A stretch of 64,000 nucleotides of DNA from Paenibacillus sp. LS1 (lineage in GTDB: Bacteria > Bacillota > Bacilli > Paenibacillales > Paenibacillaceae), in assembly GCF_026013365.1 (NCBI RefSeq), contig NZ_JAPDOE010000004.1:344883-408882 (forward strand), written 5' to 3'. Positions within the stretch are counted from its first letter, which is position 1; every line of letters starts with the position of its first letter. The translations under genes were made by a program, and so were the position numbers. The notes beneath the pieces are model-generated. The model was not told the DNA's origin and searched no databases. It saw nothing but the letters and a program-made list of their open reading frames with translations. Positions 6,890 through 14,766 of this stretch are shown here, piece by piece.

Positions 6890-7135
6890 ATGAGTATTGA
6901 AGAGATGATCGAGCGTCGATTTGTGTGTACAAAATGCAGAGGCACGGATTGTAACATTAAGGAAGTTTCCATGTCATGACCAGGACTGAGCAAGGTGTTC
7001 GATATTCAGCATAACCACTACTTGTTTGTGGGCTGTACTTCCTGCGGGTATGTTGAAGTGTTCGATCCAGATGTCTTGAAAGGTAAAAAACAAGGGCAGG
7101 TCGGGACAATTCTGGATATTCTGTTTGGCGGGTAG
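6890..7135 (+). pseudogene. Zinc-ribbon protein interrupted by in-frame TGA
   Basis: From ATG 6890 (with AGGGGGAACC upstream) the frame encodes a C-x2-C motif (CTKC, residues 13-16) and C21, then meets TGA at codon 30 (6977-6979). The same frame continues without any shift for 51 more codons: LSKVFDIQHNHYLFVGC, a second C-x2-C (CTSC), then VEVFDPDVLKGKK, ending at TAG 7135. The two halves together make one 81-residue zinc-ribbon protein of a small Bacillales family. In relatives as I recall them, a small residue such as glycine stands where the stop lies, which a single G-to-T change would explain. The gene is therefore either freshly inactivated, read through at low level, or affected by a sequencing error. 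Confidence 0.7.
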
Positions 7136-7234
7136 ACATGCGCGAGTTGACATTGATCTGAATTTTCTTTAATATAACTTAGTACTGAGTAGTGTCATTG
7201 CATGAACCAAATTTGAATTAAACAGGTGATATCC

Positions 7235-7513
7235 ATGTCTTATAGACCGCGTATTGCAGATTTAGAATTAGCTTATGGTAACAAGGAAGACGGATTGTAT
7301 GAATTCAAAATGAATTTGGTAGACGGTACAAAATGCCGTGTATTCTACACCCGTTCCCCGGAATGGAAGATGACCAACATCAGCCGTCTGCAGAAAACGC
7401 CTTGTCCAGTATGTCGCAAAGATTTCATTTGCAAATGTATGGACCAGTGGGCAAGTGACCTGCATCAACAAATGATCGATGACCAATGGATGGAAAAGGC
7501 AATTGCTGAGTAA
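7235..7513 (+). CDS. Conserved small cysteine-containing protein of unknown function
   Basis: A 92-residue protein. I do not recognise a characterised family. The C-terminal half has a CPVCRKDFICKC cluster (four cysteines) that could bind zinc; the N-terminal half is a mixed, soluble sequence (YEFKMNLVDGTKCRVFYTRS). ATG at 7235 is chosen with AGGTGAT just upstream; a GTG three codons earlier overlaps that ribosome binding site. Transcribed alone between the broken zinc-ribbon gene and a terminator. Confidence 0.65.
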   Translation: MSYRPRIADLELAYGNKEDGLYEFKMNLVDGTKCRVFYTRSPEWKMTNISRLQKTPCPVCRKDFICKCMDQWASDLHQQMIDDQWMEKAIAE

Positions 7514-7528
7514 TTGCCGGACAGATAC

Positions 7529-7558
7529 GAGCGTGGGCACAATGCCTGCGCTCTTTTT
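7529..7558 (+). terminator. Terminator
   Basis: GAGCGtGGGCA / TGCCtgCGCTC followed by T5. Confidence 0.8.
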
Positions 7559-7652
7559 CTTTTATTTTCCTATAATTAAATTTTAGAATTATTGAACAAG
7601 AAGGACCAGATTGGGTAAGTTACTCTAACCGTAACAATAGGAGGCAGCCATT

Positions 7653-8075
7653 ATGACAGCAAATCAAACAGATGTGCATCAGGAACATCCGATCGTACTG
7701 GTGGATGGTGTCTGTCACTTCTGCCAGGGCTTAACCAAATGGATTATCAAGCGTGACCCGGAAGGGAAATATCATTTTGCATCGCTTCAATCGGATGTAG
7801 CCAAGGAACTGCTGGCGAAGGGCAATTTGTCGACAGACAGTATGGACACCTTTGTGCTGATTGAAAATGGAAAATACTATACACGTTCAACCGCCGCACT
7901 GCGATTGGCCAAAGGTCTAAAGTTTCCTTATCCGTTGTTGTATGTGTTCATTATTGTGCCAAAATTTATTCGTAATGCAGTCTATAACTGGGTTGCTCGC
8001 AACCGTTATCGCTGGTTTGGCAAGGATGAAGCGTGCATGTTGCCTACACCGGAGATCAAAGATCGATTTTTGTGA
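7653..8075 (+). CDS. yuxK: DCC-family thiol-disulfide oxidoreductase (YuxK-like, DUF393)
   Basis: A 140-residue protein with the family's D-G-x-C-x-x-C signature as DGVCHFC near residue 20, then a tryptophan-rich helix (LTKWIIKRDPEGKYHFASLQS). The C-terminus has WVARNRYRWFGK, typical of DUF393. The CxxC suggests thiol-disulfide exchange, but the substrate is unknown for the family. ATG at 7653 follows AGGAGG. The next gene begins 67 bases later on the same strand with its own ribosome binding site, so they may be co-transcribed. Confidence 0.85.
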   Translation: MTANQTDVHQEHPIVLVDGVCHFCQGLTKWIIKRDPEGKYHFASLQSDVAKELLAKGNLSTDSMDTFVLIENGKYYTRSTAALRLAKGLKFPYPLLYVFIIVPKFIRNAVYNWVARNRYRWFGKDEACMLPTPEIKDRFL

Positions 8076-8142
8076 GTGTGATTAATAACGGAAATAATTG
8101 GGTAATGAATACAGATCATATCTATTTTGGGAGGACAACAAC

Positions 8143-9009
8143 TTGAAGAAGTGGACTACATTATTTATCGGGGCATTATTAGCAGTGAGCTTGGCAGCAT
8201 GCAGTAACGACACAGATAATACGGCAACACCGCCAGCGACTAACAACAATGAAACATCTAATGAGGGTAATACACCTGCGGAGCAGGAAACAAAGATCCC
8301 TACCCTGGACGAGTTGATTACCAAAACCAATGCAGCTACCAAAGAAATGAAGAGCTTCACAACCGAAGCAAACATTGATCAGAATCTGAAACTGGATGCT
8401 GGTGAACAATCCCAAGATCAACAGGTTAAAACATCGCTCAAGATGGATATCATCAAAGATCCAATGATGATCTATCAAGAGATGAATATGGAAATGTCGG
8501 GACAGGAAGCTCAGAACGTGAAGCAGTATATCACATCGGACAAAATCTACTCTCAAGTTGGGGATCAATGGGTTGCGATTCCTGAAGCTCAAACCAAGGA
8601 ACTGATTGAGCAGATGAAAGCAAGCATGAATCCCGAAGGTGAATTGGAGCAATTCAAAAAGATCGAAGAAGATACAGAAGTGACCGAAGAAGGCGACAAT
8701 TATGTGATTAACGCTGACGTATCCGGTGATAATGTGAAGGAACTGGCCAAAGCCGTGATGGAGCAAAATGGATCGGATGCCCAGATGCAAGCCATGCTTG
8801 ATCAGATGAATATCACCAGCATGAAGATGAAATACATGATCAACAAAGAAACCTACCTGCCTGCAAGTACGGACGTAACCATGGTCATGGAGATGGAACA
8901 GAATGGACAGAAAATGACGATGGACATGAAGATGACCAGTACGTTCTCCAACCAGGATCAAGTAGAAGAGATCAAGATTCCACAAGAAGCATTGGATAGC
9001 GCTAAATAA
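8143..9009 (+). CDS. DUF6612-like lipoprotein
   Basis: A 288-residue secreted lipoprotein. A TTG start at 8143 follows GGGAGG. The signal peptide LKKWTTLFIGALLAVSLAAC ends in the lipobox LAAC, so the cysteine at about residue 20 would be lipidated and anchored outside the membrane. An N/T-rich linker follows, then an alternating strand pattern (TKEMKSFTTEA, IKDPMMIYQEM, YITSDKIYSQVGDQWVAI), as in the LppX/LolA-like fold of DUF6612-type proteins common in Firmicutes. Methionine and glutamine content is high in the second half. The family may bind lipid or hydrophobic ligands; this is not shown here. Confidence 0.75.
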   Translation: MKKWTTLFIGALLAVSLAACSNDTDNTATPPATNNNETSNEGNTPAEQETKIPTLDELITKTNAATKEMKSFTTEANIDQNLKLDAGEQSQDQQVKTSLKMDIIKDPMMIYQEMNMEMSGQEAQNVKQYITSDKIYSQVGDQWVAIPEAQTKELIEQMKASMNPEGELEQFKKIEEDTEVTEEGDNYVINADVSGDNVKELAKAVMEQNGSDAQMQAMLDQMNITSMKMKYMINKETYLPASTDVTMVMEMEQNGQKMTMDMKMTSTFSNQDQVEEIKIPQEALDSAK

Positions 9010-9016
9010 AACAGGG

Positions 9017-9077
9017 CACCTCTGAACTAGATCTGTGTAAGCCGAGAGGTTTACCAGATTGAATTCAGGGGTGTTTT
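9017..9077 (+). terminator. Terminator after the lipoprotein gene
   Basis: CACCtCTGAA pairs with TTCAGgGGTG across a long loop that has its own short hairpins; T5 follows. Confidence 0.65.
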
Positions 9078-9155
9078 TCTTTTTAACGGAGATTATGGTC
9101 AGGGTTCAAGGTGTTATAGTATAGTCATATTTAATTAGAGAGGGGGATATAAAAG

Positions 9156-9539
9156 ATGATTGAATATGCACACATCCACCATGTTAGTCTGGCTGTACGT
9201 GATCTGGAAATCGCGAAGAAGTTCTATTCGGGTTTGCTGGGCATGCAGGAGATTGAACGCCCAGCCTTCCGCTCCACGGGTACATGGTACGCTATCGGAA
9301 GTCAACAGCTTCATCTGCTTCAGCACCCGGAGGGTCACACGCTGCGTGAGGCTGGTATTGATACAACAGACGGTCACTTTGCGATCTGGGTCACCAGTTA
9401 TTCAGGGACTATAGCCTGGCTGGAGCAGCAGGGGATTGAGTATGAAGCGAGACCTGACAGTGTGGCTGGATTCGCACAGATTTTTGTACTTGATCCGGAC
9501 CGTAACATTATTGAGTTCGATTCACCGTACAACTCTTAA
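9156..9539 (+). CDS. VOC-superfamily (glyoxalase/bleomycin resistance-like) protein
   Basis: A 127-residue protein with two beta-alpha-beta-beta-beta repeats: HIHHVSLAVRDLEIAKKFYSG at the start and DGHFAIWVTS / FVLDPDRNIIEFDSP later. Candidate metal ligands are an early histidine (HHVSLAV), a central H (GHFAIWV) and the final E (NIIEFD). Members include glyoxalases, dioxygenases and resistance proteins; the reaction cannot be named. ATG at 9156 follows AGAGGGGG. Monocistronic. Confidence 0.85.
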   Translation: MIEYAHIHHVSLAVRDLEIAKKFYSGLLGMQEIERPAFRSTGTWYAIGSQQLHLLQHPEGHTLREAGIDTTDGHFAIWVTSYSGTIAWLEQQGIEYEARPDSVAGFAQIFVLDPDRNIIEFDSPYNS

Positions 9540-9564
9540 GGAAAAATGGGTTAGAATAAATCCC

Positions 9565-9593
9565 TTGCTCCCCCAGAAATTGTATGCTATATT
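9565..9593 (+). promoter_or_regulatory. SigA-like promoter upstream of the Tad operon
   Basis: TTGCTC, a 17-base spacer and TATATT (9588-9593). Transcription from here would begin near 9600 and meet the terminator at 9621 before reaching the Tad genes. Confidence 0.45.
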
Positions 9594-9620
9594 ATCCATA
9601 CATTCATAGCACGTGACGGA

Positions 9621-9672
9621 AGCACCGTCCATATACTGCATATTCATGCGGTTATTGGACGGTGCTTTTTTT
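9621..9672 (+). terminator. Strong terminator ahead of the Tad operon
   Basis: AGCACCGTCC / GGACGGTGCT, a perfect 10-bp stem with a 26-base loop, followed by T7. It may end the VOC transcript or act as an attenuator for the pilus operon, because a promoter-like sequence lies just upstream of it. Confidence 0.88.
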
Positions 9673-9701
9673 GTGCTTTTTGACAGGGAGGGAAGGAGAA
9701 A

Positions 9702-10919
9702 TTGATTGTACTAAAGGCAGTATTGGTTTCAAAAGACAAAGATTACATTAGTGCCTGGCTTGATTATGTACAAGGAAATTCGTCGAGTCACCATGTGCGT
9801 TTCACGGCGTTCTCCCAATGGGATTCGTTCAGAGATCACATGAATGAGCAAGATAGTCGGGAATTGCCGGATCTGGTTGTTGCGGAACCGGAATTTCTGA
9901 ATAACTGGCTGAGCAACGGCGGAGAAGCATCGGGTGTACCTTGGTTGATGCTTAGTGAAGGGATGGAAGAGGTGGATGAGACCAAGCGGCTGATGAAATT
10001 CCAACCTTTGCCTAATTTGCTGGATGCCGTGATGCATGCTTGCCGGCATCCACGCCGCAAGAAGATGCATCGCCCGGGACAGGAGACTCTCTCTATCGGC
10101 GTAGTATCCGCTTCGGGTGGAAGTGGCAAAACGGCAGTGGCCCTGCATATGGCGAAGCAATTGGGGCTTGCAGGTTATGCTGTTCTCTATCTAAATCTGG
10201 AGACGCTGGATAGCACGCTCCCGTTTCTGGAGAAGGGACTTTCCAGAAGTGGGCAGCATCACCCGGATGCGGAGACGGGGCTGTCACGCCTGCTATACGA
10301 TCTGAGGGTAAGCAGAAAGGAATCGGGCAAGCATCTACAGGTGCAAGCGAAGGCTGTGGATGGATATGTGATCCGGCATGAAGCGCTGAAATCTGATGTA
10401 TTCTGGCCGTTATCGAATCGGAAAGAACTGTTGCAGATGACTCGTGAGGATACGTTGAATCTGCTACGTTATTTGATTGAATGTGGACAATATGATGTGT
10501 TGATTCTGGATGGGGATTCCGGATGGGATGGGCGCAGTGAAGGGTTGCTGGATGCAGCAGATGCGTTCGTCTGGATAGTTGAAGATGATATAGCTGCCAT
10601 GCATCGATGGGGACAATGGTTACAGCATGCTGAGCGTACGAAACCAAATCTGTACGAAAGTGTGCTGGACCGTTCACGCTTTGTGGTTAACAAATATCGG
10701 GACAATGTTGTTAATGCACTCCCACGGCCTGATCTGCATCTGGACGCGGTTTTGCCCTATATTCCTTCATGGAAGCAGCTTAGTCAGGAGGAAATCATGC
10801 TTAGTTCTCCGATCTTCCAACGCGAAGTGAAAAGATTATGTGCCCTACTGGTGCAAGATGGCGAAGAAGAATTGAAGCAGACGGGGCGAATTCAGAAGCA
10901 GGATCGGTGGGCGTTATGA
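9702..10919 (+). CDS. tadZ: TadZ/CpaE-like pilus-localisation ATPase
   Basis: A 405-residue protein. The first about 120 residues form an atypical receiver-like domain (VLVSKDKDYISAWLDYV, PDLVVAEPEFL). Then comes a MinD/ParA-type ATPase with the deviant Walker A ASGGSGKTAVALHMA at about residues 136-150, a strand with VLYLNLETLD, and VLILDGDSG as the Walker B-like strand. TadZ/CpaE proteins position the Tad pilus machine at the pole or membrane. The TTG at 9702 has GGAAGGAG upstream. It heads a run of nine tightly spaced pilus genes and overlaps the next gene by four bases. Confidence 0.85.
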   Translation: MIVLKAVLVSKDKDYISAWLDYVQGNSSSHHVRFTAFSQWDSFRDHMNEQDSRELPDLVVAEPEFLNNWLSNGGEASGVPWLMLSEGMEEVDETKRLMKFQPLPNLLDAVMHACRHPRRKKMHRPGQETLSIGVVSASGGSGKTAVALHMAKQLGLAGYAVLYLNLETLDSTLPFLEKGLSRSGQHHPDAETGLSRLLYDLRVSRKESGKHLQVQAKAVDGYVIRHEALKSDVFWPLSNRKELLQMTREDTLNLLRYLIECGQYDVLILDGDSGWDGRSEGLLDAADAFVWIVEDDIAAMHRWGQWLQHAERTKPNLYESVLDRSRFVVNKYRDNVVNALPRPDLHLDAVLPYIPSWKQLSQEEIMLSSPIFQREVKRLCALLVQDGEEELKQTGRIQKQDRWAL

Positions 10920-12220
10920 CGGAGTCATCCAATCGAATACTGGATCGTGAAGAACAGTTTCAGATCATGCGCAGGGAGGTCAGGGCAGGCCTGGATTTAA
11001 CCTCTTCCGCTGGAGATGATGAACTGTGGAAGGGGATAGAACGCAAAGTTCTCACTGACCCGAAGCTGGATGATCTGACCTCCGGAGAGCGTCATACGCT
11101 AGTACAGCGATTGTTTGACTCTTTTCGTGGATTGGATATTCTGCAGCCGCTCGTGGATCATCCCGATATTACGGAGATTATGATCAACAGTCACAAGGAG
11201 ATTTTTGTAGAGCAGGAAGGTGAGGTCAGCCAGATCACCCTAGAATTTGAGTCCAGGGAACGGCTCGAGGATATTATCCAGATGATTGTTTCCGGGGTAA
11301 ACCGGATTGTGAATGAGTCTTCTCCAATCGTGGATGCCCGGTTAAAGGATGGATCACGGGTCAATATCGTGTTGCCGCCTATTGCCTTGAAAGGTCCCAC
11401 GATGACGATTCGTAAATTCCCAAGTGAACCGATGAAGATGTCTGATCTGATTGAAAAGGGAGCCTTGCATGAAGAAGCCGCAGAACTGTTGCAACAGTTG
11501 GTACGGAGCAAATATAACATTTTCATTGGAGGTGGGACCGGATCGGGAAAAACGACCTTTCTGAACGCCTTATCCCAATTCATCCCTGCCGATGAGCGGA
11601 TTATAACGATTGAGGATTCGGCCGAGTTGCAGATTGTTACGGTACCGAATCTGGTGTCACTGGAGACCCGGAATGCGAATACCGAGGGCAAAGGCCAAAT
11701 CTCCATTCGTGATCTGATCAAGTCTTCCTTGCGAATGCGTCCGAACCGAATTGTGATTGGGGAAGTCAGGGGTGCAGAAGCTTTGGATATGTTGCAGGCC
11801 ATGAACACAGGTCACGATGGAAGCTTGTCAACCGGGCACGCAAACACGATCTCCGACATGATCAGCAGACTTGAAACGATGGTGCTGAGTGGTGCGGATC
11901 TTCCGATTGCGGTTGTACGACAACAGATTAGTTCGGCAATCGATATTTTTGTGCATCTGTCCCGGCTGCGAGACCGCTCACGGCGGGTGACGGAGATCAG
12001 TGAAGTGATTGGCATACAGGACGGTGAGGTCATGCTGAATCCGTTGTTTCGTTTCCAGGAACAAGAAGAGCGGGAAGGCAAAATTATTGGCGGTTTAGTA
12101 CAGGTTGGGAAGTTGAATCAGGTGGATAAAATTCAGATGGCTGGGCTTGAGGAATGGCTGGATGAATACATAGAACAATACAGTGTCGAAACAGATTCAT
12201 CAGATAACAACGTGAATTAA
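10916..12220 (+). CDS. cpaF: Tad/CpaF pilus assembly ATPase
   Basis: A 434-residue type II/IV secretion motor ATPase. An N-terminal all-alpha part leads to the CpaF family signature region ILQPLVDHPDITEIMIN. The Walker A GGGTGSGKTTFLNAL lies at about residues 204-218, an Asp box follows (IITIEDSAELQI), then Walker B IVIGEVRGAEALDML and the His box TGHDGSLSTGHAN. It powers extension and retraction of the Flp pilus at the inner face of the membrane. The start ATGA overlaps the TadZ stop, indicating translational coupling. Confidence 0.95.
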   Translation: MTESSNRILDREEQFQIMRREVRAGLDLTSSAGDDELWKGIERKVLTDPKLDDLTSGERHTLVQRLFDSFRGLDILQPLVDHPDITEIMINSHKEIFVEQEGEVSQITLEFESRERLEDIIQMIVSGVNRIVNESSPIVDARLKDGSRVNIVLPPIALKGPTMTIRKFPSEPMKMSDLIEKGALHEEAAELLQQLVRSKYNIFIGGGTGSGKTTFLNALSQFIPADERIITIEDSAELQIVTVPNLVSLETRNANTEGKGQISIRDLIKSSLRMRPNRIVIGEVRGAEALDMLQAMNTGHDGSLSTGHANTISDMISRLETMVLSGADLPIAVVRQQISSAIDIFVHLSRLRDRSRRVTEISEVIGIQDGEVMLNPLFRFQEQEEREGKIIGGLVQVGKLNQVDKIQMAGLEEWLDEYIEQYSVETDSSDNNVN

Positions 12221-12242
12221 AGTCATTGGAAGGTGATTACAG

Positions 12243-13004
12243 TTGGGTGAAGCCAGACAGATGTTGACGGATTACACCGTATATACGCTTTCCCGGAGAC
12301 AACGAATGGTCTGTATGCTAATTAGTGGTCTGCTGTTTTTTGGCATCGGAATTCTGTTCTACCATCACTGGTTGGCTGGAGCGATCCTGACTGCGGGTTG
12401 TATATGGGTACCAAAACATTGGACTAAAGTGTTGTTGGAACGAAAAAGAATGACACTCAGTTTACATTTTAAACAAGCGTTATATGCATTGTCTTCGGCA
12501 CTGGCCGCAGGTAAATCGGTGGAAAATGGATTCAAGGAATCCGTAGAGGATTTGCGGATGTTGAACCCGGAAGCGGATACCGATCTGATTCGTGAGTTCA
12601 CGATATTGCGGACACGGATGGAGTATGGACAACCGATTGAAGAGGCGCTACAGGATTTCTCGGATCGGGCGCAGATTGAAGATATTACGAATTTTGCAGA
12701 CGTGTTCATTACGTGCAAACGAACTGGCGGAGATCTGGTTGAGGTCGTGCGTCGTACATCTGCGGTGATTGGTGAGAAGCTGGATATTCAGCAGGATATT
12801 ATGGTCGCGGTATCGCAGAAAAAGTTTGAATCGAAAGTGATGTTTGCCGCTCCATTTATTTTTCTGATATTTCTCAATCTGACCGCCAAGGATTTTATGG
12901 AGCCGTTGTATAGCGGGATGGGATATCTCATCTCTAGTGGTGCATTGGCAGTACTTGCCTGCTGTTATCTGTGGGTTACTCGAATTATGGATATCAAAGT
13001 ATAA
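12243..13004 (+). CDS. tadB: TadB-like pilus platform membrane protein
   Basis: A 253-residue type II secretion F-domain protein: two N-terminal membrane helices (VCMLISGLLFFGIGILF and the following stretch), a cytoplasmic helical domain (FKQALYALSSALAAGKSVENG, the T2SSF signature) and two C-terminal helices. It pairs with TadC to form the inner-membrane platform on which the ATPase acts. The TTG at 12243 follows AAGGTGAT; an ATG at 12261 is a possible alternative. 22 bases separate it from cpaF. Confidence 0.88.
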   Translation: MGEARQMLTDYTVYTLSRRQRMVCMLISGLLFFGIGILFYHHWLAGAILTAGCIWVPKHWTKVLLERKRMTLSLHFKQALYALSSALAAGKSVENGFKESVEDLRMLNPEADTDLIREFTILRTRMEYGQPIEEALQDFSDRAQIEDITNFADVFITCKRTGGDLVEVVRRTSAVIGEKLDIQQDIMVAVSQKKFESKVMFAAPFIFLIFLNLTAKDFMEPLYSGMGYLISSGALAVLACCYLWVTRIMDIKV

Positions 13005-13016
13005 GGAGCTGAAACG

Positions 13017-13886
13017 ATGCTGCTTCCCGTTATAGTCGCAGGGATGCTCGGAGCGGGATGGCTGGTGCTGGATCGAACCCGGGGACAGACCTACCGGCAT
13101 CTGCGCAAGCTGGATATGGAAGGATTACGACTGAAAAAATTGCATGGCCCCTTCCTGTTTATATTGGACAAGTTTGAGATTGGACGCAGATTGCCAGTGC
13201 TCATGTTTCGAATGCAACATGCCATTCAAAAAATGTATGGCATACAGCACAGTGGAGAGAAAACGATGCTGTATTGCGCTGAAATGTTAACCTATACGTG
13301 GCTCATGCTGCTGGTGGGCTGCCTGTTAACACTCGTTGGAGATATGGGCATTGGAGGCATGGTAGGTGGACTCGCGTTGGGTATCGCGTTACCCTTTGCA
13401 CTCTATAAAGACCTCAATACCAAGGCCCAACGAAGAGATCAGGACATTCTTATGGAGCTGCCCGAGCTGCTGAATCGAATTGTTCTGCTGGTGGGCGCTG
13501 GGGAGACCGTTCAGCGTGCGATCGTTCACTGTGTGACAAGCCAGGGAGAACGGGATCATCCGCTGTACAACGAACTCAGAAAGACCGTGGGAGATTGGAA
13601 TAATGGTTACTCATTTCAACAATCATTTGAACAGTTCAGCCGCCGCTGTGGCGTGCAGGAAGTAACGATTTTTACGACGACGGTACTGCTGAATTTCCGG
13701 CGTGGGGGAGGTGACTTTGTATTGGCGCTGCGGGATCTGTCACATGTGTTGTGGGAGAAACGCAAGGCTATCAGTCGGGCGAAGGGAGAACAGGCTTCTT
13801 CCAAACTGGTGTTTCCGATGGTACTGATCTTTTTTACGATTGTGGTCATGATCGGGGCACCTGCTTTTATGATGATGAATATGTAG
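13017..13886 (+). CDS. tadC: TadC-like pilus platform membrane protein
   Basis: A 289-residue protein with membrane helices at the N-terminus, in the middle (LLVGCLLTLVGDMGIGG) and at the end (VFPMVLIFFTIVVMIGAP). It also has a T2SSF-type cytoplasmic domain with DILMELPELLNRIVLLVGAG, the typical TadC motif. It is the second platform subunit. ATG at 13017 follows AAGGAG, 12 bases after tadB. Confidence 0.88.
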   Translation: MLLPVIVAGMLGAGWLVLDRTRGQTYRHLRKLDMEGLRLKKLHGPFLFILDKFEIGRRLPVLMFRMQHAIQKMYGIQHSGEKTMLYCAEMLTYTWLMLLVGCLLTLVGDMGIGGMVGGLALGIALPFALYKDLNTKAQRRDQDILMELPELLNRIVLLVGAGETVQRAIVHCVTSQGERDHPLYNELRKTVGDWNNGYSFQQSFEQFSRRCGVQEVTIFTTTVLLNFRRGGGDFVLALRDLSHVLWEKRKAISRAKGEQASSKLVFPMVLIFFTIVVMIGAPAFMMMNM

Positions 13887-13897
13887 GAGGAATTGGG

Positions 13898-14089
13898 ATG
13901 ATGGAAGTGTTAAAAAACAAGGTAAGCGCATTTTGGAAAGAAGAGGACGGACTCGGCACGTTGGAGTTGATTCTGATTATCGGGGTTATTATCATTATTG
14001 CTTTGATTTTTAAAGACCAAATTAAGACGTTGGTGACAGACCTTCTTAAAAAAGTGGATACAAAAAGTAATGAATTTTTCCCGGGTTAA
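13898..14089 (+). CDS. flp: Flp1-family type IVb pilin
   Basis: A 63-residue prepilin. A short charged leader ends EEDG, followed by LGTLELILIIGVIIIIALIF. Cleavage after the glycine would leave a mature pilin with glutamate at position +5, the hallmark of type IV pilins. A hydrophobic helix and a short polar tail follow (KKVDTKSNEF). This is the likely major subunit of the pilus. ATG at 13898 (AGGAGG upstream) is chosen over longer in-frame options that run inside tadC. It overlaps the next gene by 20 bases. Confidence 0.88.
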   Translation: MMEVLKNKVSAFWKEEDGLGTLELILIIGVIIIIALIFKDQIKTLVTDLLKKVDTKSNEFFPG

Positions 14090-14747
14090 CAGGCTGAAGA
14101 AGGAAGAGGGGAGCTTCACCGTTGAAGCCTCCCTGATCTTCCCTGTTGTGCTGTTTATTCTTGTGTTGTTGCTCTTCTTTACCATGTACATGTATCAAAA
14201 GACATTCCTGAATCAACACGCCTATGCAGCTTCCGAACGTGCAGCTTATAGCTGGGACAACAGCCACAAGCAGGCGATGACGGGTGAATTTGTCGCTGGA
14301 GAACATGACAATCTGTACTGGAGACTGACTGATGATCGTATGCTTGGCGCACTGTTTGGCTGGGCGGGAGCGGACAATCAGGTTAGCGTTTCTATACCTG
14401 CTAGTGAAGGCGGAAGTCTCTCGGAACAGAAATTAGCACAAGCGGTGCAACATATGCCCTCAGCTATGAAAGGAACAATTGAGTATCAGAATTCTCTGAT
14501 TCAGCGGAAGGTAACGACCAAGCTGGACCAGGTAATCTCTCTGCCTCTTCCTTCTTTTTTGTTCGATTCAGGTAACCGTGTACTGACTCAAGGATCATCC
14601 GCAGTTGTTGAACCGGTGGAATTCATTCGAACGGTAGATCTGGTCCGTTATTACGCAGCCAAGTTTAAAGGTAAAGGCGGAGAAGCCGCAAGTACTGCTG
14701 CGGAAGCGGGACAGGTTGTGCAGCATTTTGGCAAAAGCAAAAAGTGA
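14070..14747 (+). CDS. tadE: TadE-like pseudopilin/pilus assembly protein
   Basis: A 225-residue protein with a short basic leader and then the TadE-type motif EEGSFTVEASLIFPVV: a glycine followed by a hydrophobic stretch with a conserved glutamate, cleaved by the prepilin peptidase in related systems. One membrane helix follows, then a large outside domain. It probably forms a minor component or primer of the pilus. ATG at 14070 has no good ribosome binding site and lies within the pilin gene, so translation is likely coupled. Confidence 0.82.
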   Translation: MNFSRVNRLKKEEGSFTVEASLIFPVVLFILVLLLFFTMYMYQKTFLNQHAYAASERAAYSWDNSHKQAMTGEFVAGEHDNLYWRLTDDRMLGALFGWAGADNQVSVSIPASEGGSLSEQKLAQAVQHMPSAMKGTIEYQNSLIQRKVTTKLDQVISLPLPSFLFDSGNRVLTQGSSAVVEPVEFIRTVDLVRYYAAKFKGKGGEAASTAAEAGQVVQHFGKSKK

Positions 14748-14766
14748 GTAAAGGAGGAGGGCGGAG

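Noticed and set aside
6977..6979. TGA read as selenocysteine in the zinc-ribbon gene
   Set aside because: The stop falls at a small-residue position and not at a cysteine position, and no selenocysteine insertion hairpin was recognised just downstream.
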